The translations under genes and the position numbers were made by a program. Positions 8,511-16,352 of a stretch of DNA of 17,453 bases are shown one piece after another. The notes below the pieces were generated by a model. It was not told where the DNA came from, did no database searches, and saw only the letters and a program-made list of their open reading frames with translations. Origin of the DNA: an uncultured Eubacteriales bacterium (GTDB lineage Bacteria > Bacillota_A > Clostridia > Lachnospirales > Lachnospiraceae); assembly GCA_900321365.1 (NCBI GenBank), contig ONVT01000217.1, positions 1 through 17,453 on the forward strand. Reading direction: 5' to 3'. The number at the start of each line of letters is the position of its first letter. The first letter of the stretch is position 1.

Positions 8511-9146
8511 TCATGAATTCCGGAGATCTTTCATCACCTTCTCCAGAATCCGGTCCGCAAGCGGGACATATTCCTCCAGCATTTCATCTGTCGATGAATT
8601 GTATTCCTCAGCCAGAATCCGGTTCTTCATGAGCTTTGTATTGATGAACACATTCAACGCCGCGCCCTGCAGCGCAGCCCTGCACAGCGCCGCGGCATCC
8701 CCCGCGTCCGAAACAGCGAGCGCGCTGCCCTTTTCGGCCGCGGTCTGCGCCAGCTCCAGTGAGCGGCATGTAATCTCCATAATCCGGAGCGGAACCTCGC
8801 AGGCATCCTTCAGCGCCTCCTCCATGACCGCATCCCGCGCCTTCCTCTCTTCCGGTGTGGCTTTCGGCATGGAATAGGCCCTGGAAAGAGGAGCGAACAT
8901 CTCCGCGTCCCTGCTGATCAGGTTAAGGAATTCTCTCTGGAGTTCCTCTTCCTCCCGGATCAGGGACTCCATATCATCCTGGACGCCGGCATAACGTTTC
9001 CGCCCGATCGTCAGGTGCGCAACCATTTTTCCCAGAGCCGCGCCAAGACAGCCGGCCAGCGCACTGGCTCCGCCGCCGCCGGGCGTCGCGTCTTCAGAGC
9101 CGAGCCGATTAGTAAACTCTCTCAGAGTCAGTTCCGCGTAATTCAT
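8511..9146 (-). CDS. fchA: Methenyltetrahydrofolate cyclohydrolase / formimino-THF cyclodeaminase family protein
   Basis: This 211-residue protein belongs to the helical cyclodeaminase/cyclohydrolase family (FchA, or the C-terminal domain of FTCD). It interconverts 5,10-methenyl-THF and 10-formyl-THF, or deaminates formimino-THF. The signature is the Gly-rich N-terminal block TPGGGGASALAGCLGAALGK (21–40) followed by MVAHLTIGRKRY; RDAEMFAPLSRAYSMPK (79–95) is also typical. The ATG at 9144–9146 has GTGGG upstream; a GTG four codons earlier is possible. It stands alone rather than fused to a formiminotransferase, which favours the cyclohydrolase role known from acetogens and methylotrophs. With folD downstream and metF upstream it completes formyl-THF to methyl-THF, except that no formyl-THF ligase is seen here. 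Confidence 0.9.
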   Translation of the reverse strand: MNYAELTLREFTNRLGSEDATPGGGGASALAGCLGAALGKMVAHLTIGRKRYAGVQDDMESLIREEEELQREFLNLISRDAEMFAPLSRAYSMPKATPEERKARDAVMEEALKDACEVPLRIMEITCRSLELAQTAAEKGSALAVSDAGDAAALCRAALQGAALNVFINTKLMKNRILAEEYNSSTDEMLEEYVPLADRILEKVMKDLRNS

Positions 9147-9179
9147 ATCATTTCCCACTCTGCATCGTAAAGATCTGTT

Positions 9180-9764
9180 TCAGAACAGCTTTCCGGTCTG
9201 CCATCCGGCATCATGTCTGAGCAGATAATCCTCTCTGCCCTGCCTGTAGAGGTCATGCCCCCTGCAGTCGATCACCACAGTCACAGGAAAGTCCTTCACG
9301 GTCAGCTTCCGGATCGCTTCCGGTCCCAGATCCTCATAGGCGATGACTTCACTTTTGAGAATATGCTTTGACAAAAGCGCCCCCGCGCCTCCGATCGCGC
9401 CGAAGTACACGCCGCAGTATTCCATGATCGCTTCGCTTACTTCCTTCGAACGTTTCCCCTTTCCGATCATGCCGCGCGCGCCCAGAGAGATCATCAGAGG
9501 AGCCCATCTGTCCATGCGGCCCGCAGTTGTCGGACCCGCGGATCCGATTACCTGTCCCGGCTTTGCGGGACTTGGCCCAGCGTAATAGATGACTGCGTCT
9601 TCTGTGTCAAACGGGATCGGGATTCCTTCCTGAAGCTGCCTCGTCATCCTCTCGTGCGCGGCGTCCCTTGCCGTGTAGATGACGCCGGACAGGAGGACCT
9701 GGTCTCCCATGTGAAGACTGCCGGCCAGTTCCTTTGTAAGCGGAAGCTGAATCGAACGTGTCAT
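9180..9764 (-). CDS. Class I fumarate hydratase, beta (C-terminal-type) subunit
   Basis: This 194-residue protein is the smaller subunit of an iron-sulfur hydratase of the fumarase/L-tartrate dehydratase family; with the alpha subunit it interconverts fumarate and malate. Family blocks are GSAGPTTAGRMDRW (74–87), ARGMIGKGKRSKEV, YFGAIGGAGALLSKHI and EDLGPEAIRKLTVKDFPV near the end. The start ATG overlaps the alpha stop by one base (TGATG), and GGAGGTGAT sits inside the last alpha codons, so the two are translationally coupled. Fumarase is preferred over tartrate dehydratase by context only; sequence alone does not settle it. Confidence 0.92.
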   Translation of the reverse strand: MTRSIQLPLTKELAGSLHMGDQVLLSGVIYTARDAAHERMTRQLQEGIPIPFDTEDAVIYYAGPSPAKPGQVIGSAGPTTAGRMDRWAPLMISLGARGMIGKGKRSKEVSEAIMEYCGVYFGAIGGAGALLSKHILKSEVIAYEDLGPEAIRKLTVKDFPVTVVIDCRGHDLYRQGREDYLLRHDAGWQTGKLF

Positions 9765-10606
9765 CAGATCACCTCCGTTTCATGCCGGGTTACATGGCAG
9801 CTGATATTGACCGCGCAGGGCATTCCGGCGATATGGGTCGGGAGCGTCTCGATGTTCACGGCAAGCGCGCTCGTCCTGCCGCCGTAGCCCATCGGCCCGA
9901 TCCCGAGAGCGTTGATCTTCTCAAGGAGCTCGTCCTCGAGGGAAGCGTAGAACGGATCAGGATGATGCGATCCGGCAGGCCGAAGGAGCGCCTTCTTGGC
10001 AAGGAGTGCCACATGGTCAAAATTGCCGCCGATTCCGACACCTGCCACAATCGGCGGACAGGGGTTCGGCCCGGCATTCTCCACGGTTTCAAGGACAAAA
10101 TCCACAATTCCCTGAAGACCTGCGGACGGCTTGAGCATCTTCAACGCGCTCATGTTCTCGGAGCCGAAGCCCTTCGGGGCAACGGTGATCTTTACCCTGT
10201 CCCCGGGAACGATATCCGTTGTGATCATGGCAGGGGTATTGTCCCCGGTATTCCCCCTGCGGACCGGATCCTTTTCCACGCTTTTTCTGAGGTATCCCTT
10301 CGTGTATCCGCGCCTCACGCCCTCATGGACCGCGTCATACAGGCTTCCATTCGTAAAATGAACCTCCTGCCCGACCTCCAGGAAGACGCAGGCCATGCCG
10401 GTATCCTGACAGACAGGCATCTCCTCCTCCTGCGCGGTCTCATAGTTTTCGATGATCCTTTCCAGGATCTCCCGTGCGATCGCCCCGTCCTCTGTGGCAT
10501 GAGCGGCACGGATCGCCTCCCTGACATCCTGCGGGAGGTAGAGGTTGGCGGAGATGCACATCCGCTCCACGGCATCCGTGACTAAGTTTACATCAAGCTC
10601 TCTCAT
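9764..10606 (-). CDS. Class I fumarate hydratase, alpha (N-terminal-type) subunit
   Basis: This 280-residue subunit carries the oxygen-sensitive 4Fe-4S cluster of class I fumarase. The likely cluster ligands are C66 in MPVCQDTG, C183 in PNPCPP and C270 in [11 protein letters not shown], with C264 nearby. [20 protein letters not shown] (189–208) is also typical. The ATG at 10604–10606 follows GGGAG about 12 bases upstream. The frame continues 53 codons further, but that part overlaps the end of metF and shows no family similarity, so it is rejected. It follows metF by 55 bases and is coupled to the beta subunit. An O2-labile fumarase suits an anaerobe. L-tartrate dehydratase is the alternative. 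Confidence 0.93.
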   Translation of the reverse strand: MRELDVNLVTDAVERMCISANLYLPQDVREAIRAAHATEDGAIAREILERIIENYETAQEEEMPVCQDTGMACVFLEVGQEVHFTNGSLYDAVHEGVRRGYTKGYLRKSVEKDPVRRGNTGDNTPAMITTDIVPGDRVKITVAPKGFGSENMSALKMLKPSAGLQGIVDFVLETVENAGPNPCPPIVAGVGIGGNFDHVALLAKKALLRPAGSHHPDPFYASLEDELLEKINALGIGPMGYGGRTSALAVNIETLPTHIAGMPCAVNISCHVTRHETEVI

Positions 10607-10661
10607 CTGTTCTGTTGTCTCCCTGGCAGGAATATGTGACAGACTTGTCTGGAACAATCCT

Positions 10662-11582
10662 TCACAAGTTATTTCTGAACCGGGACGCGAATCCGCTTCG
10701 AAGCAGTACCTGCCGGACATCCTCCGCGTGGTTGAGCGCGTACAGATGGATCCCGTTGATTCCAAGCGGAAGGTAGCGGTTCAGAAGATTCGCGGAGTAG
10801 GTCAGTCCCTCCTCCCGGAAGGCTTCCCTGACATTCGGGAGGTCATTGCCTCCGGCGTCCGTATCAAACCAGTGATGGGTCAGAACCAGCGCCAGATCCC
10901 TGGGAACGGCACATGCGTTCCGGGAAAAACACTGTGTCAGAACCCCGTGCTTCGTAGTGACCGGCATGATCCCCACATCAATCGGAATCGTGATGCCCGC
11001 CCTGTCAAGCTTGTCCCTCCAGACCTTGAACTGCTCCAGGTCATAACACAGCTGTGTCATAATATAGTCCGCGCCAAGATCCTGCTTCAGCTTCAGGTAC
11101 GCGATATCGTCATCCTCACTGCTGCAGTCCACATGTCCTCCCGGCGCACCTGCAACAGCGATCTCAAACGCGTCCCCGAACTCGGCCCGGATAAATGCCA
11201 CCAGATCAGAGGCGTGCTGGAACGCGCCTCCCGTTCCGGTCCACCCCATCGGCAGGTCTCCCCGCAGCGCGAGGATATGGTTGATTCCCTCATCAAGGTA
11301 GCTCTGCAGCTGCACCCGGATCTGCTCCTCAGACATTCCGATGCAGGTAAAATGCGTGCACGCGGTTGTCCTCTGGGCGATCAACCTCAGAACCTCACGG
11401 TTCATTCCGACGTTGGAGCCTCCCGCCCCGTAGGTGCAGGAAATATAGTCCGGAAAAAGCTGCATCAGCTCATCAAGGACAGATGGGAGACGTTCTATAC
11501 CTTTTGGTGTCTTCGGAGGAAAAACCTCGAAGGAGAGCGTCAGACGTTCTCTCATTACCTCTGCAAAGCGGATTTCCGGCAT
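10662..11582 (-). CDS. metF: 5,10-methylenetetrahydrofolate reductase
   Basis: This 306-residue flavoprotein reduces methylene-THF to methyl-THF for methionine synthesis or the Wood–Ljungdahl methyl branch. The TIM-barrel marks are SFEVFPPKTPKG (17–28, with E19 equivalent to the catalytic Glu of E. coli MetF), TYGAGGSN, HFTCIG, ALRGDLP (D109) and MTQLCYD (Q177). Odd points: the usual YPExH stretch reads APGGH (146–150), and the usual PGIMP is VGIMP. The core is intact, so it is probably active but belongs to a divergent branch. The ATG follows AGGAGG at close spacing. It lies 37 bases after plsY and leads the metF–fumarase–fchA–folD stretch. No metV-like gene is present in the window. Confidence 0.93.
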   Translation of the reverse strand: MPEIRFAEVMRERLTLSFEVFPPKTPKGIERLPSVLDELMQLFPDYISCTYGAGGSNVGMNREVLRLIAQRTTACTHFTCIGMSEEQIRVQLQSYLDEGINHILALRGDLPMGWTGTGGAFQHASDLVAFIRAEFGDAFEIAVAGAPGGHVDCSSEDDDIAYLKLKQDLGADYIMTQLCYDLEQFKVWRDKLDRAGITIPIDVGIMPVTTKHGVLTQCFSRNACAVPRDLALVLTHHWFDTDAGGNDLPNVREAFREEGLTYSANLLNRYLPLGINGIHLYALNHAEDVRQVLLRSGFASRFRNNL

Positions 11583-11619
11583 ATTCTTTCCTCCTCATTT
11601 TTCCGAACAGGGTTTTCTT

Positions 11620-12264
11620 TCATTTCTTTTTCTTGAACAGAGTAGTCTTCCGCTCTGTCCCGTTTATCAGACGCTTGATATTCTCCCGGTGTTTCCACCA
11701 GCACAGCGCTGTCAGCAGGAAAGCAAGGATGTCCGTCTCAATCAGAAGTGCCTGCGTCATATGGAACTGGCCGGTCAGGCCCATAAACACGGTTCCGAGG
11801 AAAAACGCCGCGTAACACGCAAGGGAACCGGCGGAAACATACTTTGTGGGAATGGCTACACCCAGAAAAACGGCCAGTCCGAACCACAGGAGGATCGGCC
11901 GGAATCCCATTGCCATGCCTGCAGAGGCGGCAACGCCTTTTCCTCCGCGGAAATTCATGTAAATCGGAAAATCATGTGCCACGACAGCGCCGGCGCCGGC
12001 ATAGAGCCTCAAAAGCGGCAGACAATCGGGATAAGAGTTTCGAAACAGCGCACCAACGACGATACACGCGAGGAAGCTCTTCAGGAAATCCCCCGCGAAG
12101 GTGATAAGCCCCCACTTTGTTCCCAGCGTGCGGATCATGTTCGTCGTCCCCGCATTTCCGCTCCCATGTTCGCGGATATCAATTCCGTGTATGCGTCCTA
12201 TGATATAGCTCGTCTGGAACAGGCCGAACAGATAGCCGATTCCAAAACAAACGATTCTGATCAT
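11620..12264 (-). CDS. plsY: Acyl-phosphate:glycerol-3-phosphate acyltransferase PlsY
   Basis: This 214-residue integral membrane enzyme makes lysophosphatidic acid from acyl phosphate and glycerol 3-phosphate, the first step of phospholipid synthesis in most Gram-positives. The first motif, GSGNAGTTN (34–42), and the second, with H97 and FRGGKGVA (105–112), are clear. In the second motif the usual GH before xxP is AH. The third motif is near YVSAGS (147–152). Several hydrophobic spans and a Lys-rich cytoplasmic tail (KKKK) fit the family. AGGAGG precedes the ATG. It follows der by 18 bases, a common neighbourhood in Clostridia. Confidence 0.95.
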   Translation of the reverse strand: MIRIVCFGIGYLFGLFQTSYIIGRIHGIDIREHGSGNAGTTNMIRTLGTKWGLITFAGDFLKSFLACIVVGALFRNSYPDCLPLLRLYAGAGAVVAHDFPIYMNFRGGKGVAASAGMAMGFRPILLWFGLAVFLGVAIPTKYVSAGSLACYAAFFLGTVFMGLTGQFHMTQALLIETDILAFLLTALCWWKHRENIKRLINGTERKTTLFKKKK

Positions 12265-12282
12265 TTCCCATCCTCCTGCCAG

Positions 12283-13620
12283 TCATCCGTTTGGCTGGTC
12301 TTTCCTGGCTCTCTCTCTGATAAGGATCCGGATCGCCGTGCCTCTGAATCCAAAGGCTGTCCGGATCTGGTTCTCGATATACCGCTCATAGGAAAAATGC
12401 ATGAGCTTTTTGTCATTTACAAAGAGAACGAAGGTCGGAGGCGCAACGGCAACCTGCGTCATATAGTAGCACTTCAGCCGCTTTCCCTTGTCCATCGGAG
12501 GCTGCTGCAGGACAACCGCCTCAGAGAGGATCTCATTGAGCACGCCTGTCGGAACACGGCGTGTCGCGCTCTCAATCACGGCATCGATCATCGGATAAAG
12601 CTTTGTGAGCCTCTGTCCGGTCTTCGCGGAGAGGAACAGGATGTCCGCGTACTGCATGAAGGACAGGGTAGAACGGATCTTTGCGGTGTACTTCGAGACG
12701 GAATGGTTGTCTTTCTCGACGCTGTCCCACTTGTTGACGGCGATGATGATTCCTTTCCCGCGCTCGTGCGCGATACCGGCAACCTTCGCATCCTGTTCGG
12801 TGATGCCTTCTCTGGCGTCGATCACGACGACGACCACATCGGACCGCTCAATCGCGGCAACGGCGCGGACAATCATATAGTGTTCAAGATCCTCTTTGAT
12901 CTTGTTTTTGCGCCGGATTCCGGCCGTGTCGATGAAGATGTATTCTTTCCCGTCATGCTTTACCACCGTGTCCACCGCGTCCCTGGTGGTTCCTGCAATA
13001 TCCGATACGATCAGGCGGTCCTCGCCCAGAAGACGGTTGATGATGGAACTCTTTCCGACATTCGGCTTCCCGACGATCGCAACCTTCGGCCGTGTATCCT
13101 CCTCCTCGGAGGATCCCTTTGCGGGAAGGTACTTCAGAACCTCATCCAGAAGATCCCCGATCCCGGTGCGGTTCGCGGCGGAAATGGGATACGGATCCCC
13201 GATTCCGAGATTGTAGAATTCATAGACGGCCGCCTCATCTCTTTGCCAGCTGTCCACCTTGTTCACAACAAGGAGAACCGGTTTATGGCTTCGGCGGAGC
13301 ATGTCAGCGACCTTCGCGTCCGCGTCGACCAGTCCCTGTTTGAGATCCGTCAGGAACAGGATGACATCTGCCGTGTCGATTGCGATCTGCGCCTGTTCAC
13401 GCATCTGCGCGAGTATAACATCACTCGTATCCGGCTCGATTCCGCCGGTATCGATCAGCGTGAAACTCCGATCAAGCCATTCCACGTCCGCGTAGATCCG
13501 GTCACGGGTGACGCCCGGCGTATCCTCGATGATCGAAATCCTCGAGCCGGCAAGCGAATTAAAAAGCGTGGATTTTCCAACGTTCGGTCTTCCGACGATT
13601 GCTACAATTGGTTTGCTCAT
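12283..13620 (-). CDS. der: Ribosome-assembly GTPase Der (EngA)
   Basis: This 445-residue protein has the tandem GTPase domains unique to Der, which acts in 50S subunit maturation. Domain 1 has GRPNVGKS (10–17), DTGG (57–60) and NKVD (120–123). Domain 2 has GKPNVGKS (184–191), DTAG (231–234) and NKWD (296–299). A KH-like C-terminal domain follows, ending in a basic tail. Length matches the family. AAGGAC lies about nine bases before the ATG. It is 72 bases after the radical-SAM gene and 18 bases before plsY; that gap shows no terminator or clear promoter, so co-transcription is likely. Confidence 0.97.
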   Translation of the reverse strand: MSKPIVAIVGRPNVGKSTLFNSLAGSRISIIEDTPGVTRDRIYADVEWLDRSFTLIDTGGIEPDTSDVILAQMREQAQIAIDTADVILFLTDLKQGLVDADAKVADMLRRSHKPVLLVVNKVDSWQRDEAAVYEFYNLGIGDPYPISAANRTGIGDLLDEVLKYLPAKGSSEEEDTRPKVAIVGKPNVGKSSIINRLLGEDRLIVSDIAGTTRDAVDTVVKHDGKEYIFIDTAGIRRKNKIKEDLEHYMIVRAVAAIERSDVVVVVIDAREGITEQDAKVAGIAHERGKGIIIAVNKWDSVEKDNHSVSKYTAKIRSTLSFMQYADILFLSAKTGQRLTKLYPMIDAVIESATRRVPTGVLNEILSEAVVLQQPPMDKGKRLKCYYMTQVAVAPPTFVLFVNDKKLMHFSYERYIENQIRTAFGFRGTAIRILIRERARKDQPNG

Positions 13621-13692
13621 AAAATGAAGTCCTTATGGATGTTTTCTCAGGAGCCACGACCGGTGATTCTCCATAACTATGTGAGTGATTTT

Positions 13693-15090
13693 TCACAGGT
13701 TCCGTCCGCATACCGCGTTCACGAGACTCTGACCGTCCGATTCTACAATAATGATTTTTGTTTGTAAAGCGTCCTCAATCTGCCCGACGGTCACGTCGTC
13801 CAGCAGAACATCTTCATCGCTGCGGAGCATATTGACCGGAAGGAGAAGCTGTTCTCCAAGATCGCGCCCGCCCAGCTGCCTGATCAGATCCCGCCCCGTA
13901 ATCAGGCCGGAAACCGTGATCTGTTCCCCGAAGAAATCATTCCTGATCGGAACCACATCCGCACGGACAGAGGGAAATACCGAAGTGATCTCCTCCGTAA
14001 GGCGCTTTATGGTCGGACAGGCCAGCATTCCCGTCGCGATTGTGACATGGCGCGGGTGTGCTGCTGTTTTCAATATCTGCTGATCAGGTGCCTCCTTCAG
14101 GCTGTGAAGCGCCTCATGGACCTCTCCGGTAAGAAGGCGGATCATGCCGACCCCGTTCTCGAGCTGAAGATATCCATCATACCTCTCTTCCGGTGGAATC
14201 TCTCTCCCGGCCAGGATATACCACTCATCGCTGGCATGAACCAGATGGGTGCCATATCGATCCATATAGTACTCCTGCCAGCGTTCGATCCTGTCAATTA
14301 CCTTTCCGGCTTCCTCTCTGTCAAAGGGCTCCAGTTTTGGAAGATGCTCCCGGTACTTTGTCAGGCCGACCGGCACGACGGACACGCTGTGAAGCTGCGG
14401 CAGGTACGGTTCAAATTCCTTCAGTGAATACTCAAGCTCCTCACCATCGTTGATTCCCCTGCACAGGACAATCTGTCCGTTCATCCCGATCCCGGCGTCT
14501 TTCAGACGCTTCACCTTCGGAAAAATATCCCCGGCGAAACGGTTGTGCAGCATCCTGCACCGCAGCTGCGGATTCATGGTGTGAAATGAGATATTGATCG
14601 GCTCCAGATGATAGCGGATGATCCGGTCGATATCATGGTCCGACATGTTTGTGAGCGTGATGTAATTCCCCTGGAGAAAACTGAGTCGCGCGTCATCATC
14701 GTGAAAATACAGTGTTTCCCTCATCCCCGGAGGCATCTGGTCAATGAAACAGAACACACACTGATTCCTGCAGGAGCGGTATTCATCCATCAGGCCGCTC
14801 TCGAATTCCAGCCCCAGGTCTTCAAGGGGATCCTTCTCGATCTCCAGCTCCCAGTCCTCCGGCTCATCCCCGGGAAGGCCCATCGCCAGAAACTCTTCAG
14901 AATGAACCCCCTTCCGTATCACAAGCGTGAGAGACTCATCCCGGATCAGGTACCGGTAGTCGAATACATCCTCTACCACGTTCCCGTTGACAGACAGCAG
15001 GATGTCGCCCGGTTCGATGCCATACTCTTCGGCAATCGAACCGGGCGCAACGGACCGGATCCTGTGGGAAGCATCAGACTGTCTCTTCAT
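13693..15090 (-). CDS. PDZ/radical-SAM/DUF512 protein
   Basis: This 465-residue protein belongs to the DUF512 family often encoded beside der in Clostridia; its reaction is not known to me. An N-terminal PDZ-like segment (RIRSVAPGSIAEEYGIEPGD, 10–29) is followed by the cluster motif CRNQCVFC, with C107, C111 and C114 in CxxxCxxC spacing as in radical-SAM enzymes. Then come DDDARLSFLQGNYITLTN (about 131–148) and QIVLCRGINDGEELEYSL. The C-terminal DUF512 part includes SVVPVGLTKYR and LENGVGMIRLL. The start lies one base after the prs stop (TAAG-ATG), with no separate ribosome binding site, so translation is probably coupled to prs. The family assignment is firm, the role unknown; an oxygen-sensitive cluster suits an anaerobe. 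Confidence 0.9.
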   Translation of the reverse strand: MKRQSDASHRIRSVAPGSIAEEYGIEPGDILLSVNGNVVEDVFDYRYLIRDESLTLVIRKGVHSEEFLAMGLPGDEPEDWELEIEKDPLEDLGLEFESGLMDEYRSCRNQCVFCFIDQMPPGMRETLYFHDDDARLSFLQGNYITLTNMSDHDIDRIIRYHLEPINISFHTMNPQLRCRMLHNRFAGDIFPKVKRLKDAGIGMNGQIVLCRGINDGEELEYSLKEFEPYLPQLHSVSVVPVGLTKYREHLPKLEPFDREEAGKVIDRIERWQEYYMDRYGTHLVHASDEWYILAGREIPPEERYDGYLQLENGVGMIRLLTGEVHEALHSLKEAPDQQILKTAAHPRHVTIATGMLACPTIKRLTEEITSVFPSVRADVVPIRNDFFGEQITVSGLITGRDLIRQLGGRDLGEQLLLPVNMLRSDEDVLLDDVTVGQIEDALQTKIIIVESDGQSLVNAVCGRNL

Positions 15091-15091
15091 C

Positions 15092-16258
15092 TTACTGATT
15101 CAGCTGCTGCAGGAGCTGATTGATCTTTGCGGTCGGCGACTGGATGTCGCTGATGGACACATCGTGGTTCAGGTGATCGATAATCGTCGCCAGGTACTCC
15201 GTCATATCCGCCTCCGCGTACCACTCCCGCTCAAGCAGTTCCGGCGGACGGTAATTCAGGTTTGTTGTCACAACTTTTGACAGGTATCCTTTTTCGTAGT
15301 AATCGTCGAATTCCGCAAGCCCGTCGGTGAACAGGCCGAAGGTGGTGCAGATGAAGACCCGGTTCGCGCCTTTCTCCTTGATCTGGCGCGCTACGTCCAG
15401 CATGCTTCCTCCGGACGAGATCATATCGTCGATTACCAGGATATCCTTTCCTTTGACCGGTGCGCCGATGAACTCATGGGCGACAATCGGGTTCTTTCCG
15501 TTTACGATTCGGGTATAGTCTCTTCTTTTATAGAACATGCCCAGCTCCAGGCCGAGAATATTCGCGAAGTAGACCGACCTTTCCATGGCGCCCTCATCCG
15601 GGCTGACAACCATGGCGGTATCCTTGTCCAGGTGGAGGTTCGGCACGGTCTGGACCAGCGCCTTCAGGAACTGGTACGTCGGCATAAAGGAGTCGAAGCC
15701 GGACAGCGGGATCGCGTTCTGTACCCGCGGGTCATGCGCGTCGAAAGTCACGATGCCGGACACGCCCATGGATTCCAGCTCCTCCAGGAAGACCGCGCAG
15801 TCGAGGGACTCTCTCTTCGTTCTTCTGTGCTGGCGTCCTCCATAGAGAAATGGCATGACGACAGTGATGCGTTTTGCCTTCCCGTTTGCCGCCGAGATGA
15901 TCCTTTTCAGATCTTCATAATGGTTGTCCGGAGACATGTGGTTCTTTTCCCCGAAGACTGTATAGGTGATGCTGGAATTCAGCACATCCACAATGATGTA
16001 GAGATCCGCGCCGCGGACTGAATCATTGATGATGCCCCTTCCCTCTCCGGTACCATAGCGCGGACACTGGCAGTCAATCAGATAGCTGTCCTCACAGTAT
16101 CCCTTGATCGGAAGATTCTCAATCTTTGCCAGATGGGATTTCCGGCGCATCTCTACCAGGTCTTTGTCCACTACTTTGACAAAATCCCGGCAGCCTTCCA
16201 GCGCCGCGATCTTCAGAGGACCGGCTGGCAGGGTATCCGGCTGTATATCGATCGGCAT
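15092..16258 (-). CDS. prs: Ribose-phosphate pyrophosphokinase, long divergent form
   Basis: This 388-residue protein is predicted to make PRPP from ribose 5-phosphate and ATP, feeding nucleotide, His and Trp synthesis. It is longer than the usual 310–320 residue enzyme, with an N-terminal extension and insertions. The ATP/ribose loop region is PFLYGGRQHRRTKRES (136–151), the catalytic-His segment is VTFDAHD (H175), and the PRPP loop is LVIDDMISSGGSMLDVA (274–290), where most enzymes have a DDMIDTAGT-like sequence. The motif order is right, so I keep the call, but it belongs to a separate branch. AGGAGG precedes the ATG, and a strong promoter lies 33 bases upstream. It heads the operon and is coupled to the radical-SAM gene. 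Confidence 0.88.
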   Translation of the reverse strand: MPIDIQPDTLPAGPLKIAALEGCRDFVKVVDKDLVEMRRKSHLAKIENLPIKGYCEDSYLIDCQCPRYGTGEGRGIINDSVRGADLYIIVDVLNSSITYTVFGEKNHMSPDNHYEDLKRIISAANGKAKRITVVMPFLYGGRQHRRTKRESLDCAVFLEELESMGVSGIVTFDAHDPRVQNAIPLSGFDSFMPTYQFLKALVQTVPNLHLDKDTAMVVSPDEGAMERSVYFANILGLELGMFYKRRDYTRIVNGKNPIVAHEFIGAPVKGKDILVIDDMISSGGSMLDVARQIKEKGANRVFICTTFGLFTDGLAEFDDYYEKGYLSKVVTTNLNYRPPELLEREWYAEADMTEYLATIIDHLNHDVSISDIQSPTAKINQLLQQLNQ

Positions 16259-16290
16259 GGGTGATCCTCCTGTAAACTGTATTCATTCTC

Positions 16291-16319
16291 ATTATAAGCG
16301 AGCGCTATCCTGTCATCAA
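16291..16319 (-). promoter_or_regulatory. Sigma-A promoter of prs and the downstream operon
   Basis: On the minus strand TTGATG (16319–16314) and a perfect TATAAT (16296–16291) are exactly 17 bases apart. Transcription would start near 16284, giving a short leader of about 25 bases that carries only the AGGAGG site of prs. This is the clearest promoter in the window. Confidence 0.8.
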
Positions 16320-16352
16320 GTAGAACAGATCGGCAGGGGTGTGACCGCAGCT

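Noticed and set aside
8389..8514. Small minus-strand frame of 41 codons whose ATG overlaps the fchA stop and which fills the fchA–folD gap
   Set aside because: The ATGA overlap is suggestive, but there is no clear ribosome binding site, it runs into folD out of frame, and its sequence shows no recognisable feature. It would need conservation to be believed.
7613..8632. Plus-strand open frame of 339 codons opposite folD and the end of fchA
   Set aside because: It crosses two well-supported minus-strand genes and has no protein-like motif.
10545..11636. Plus-strand open frame of 363 codons opposite metF
   Set aside because: metF on the minus strand has the family motifs; the opposite frame is a shadow.
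11689..13767. Very long plus-strand open frame (692 codons) opposite plsY and der
   Set aside because: Both minus-strand genes carry complete family motifs and good ribosome binding sites. The plus frame has no recognisable domain and is a codon-bias shadow.
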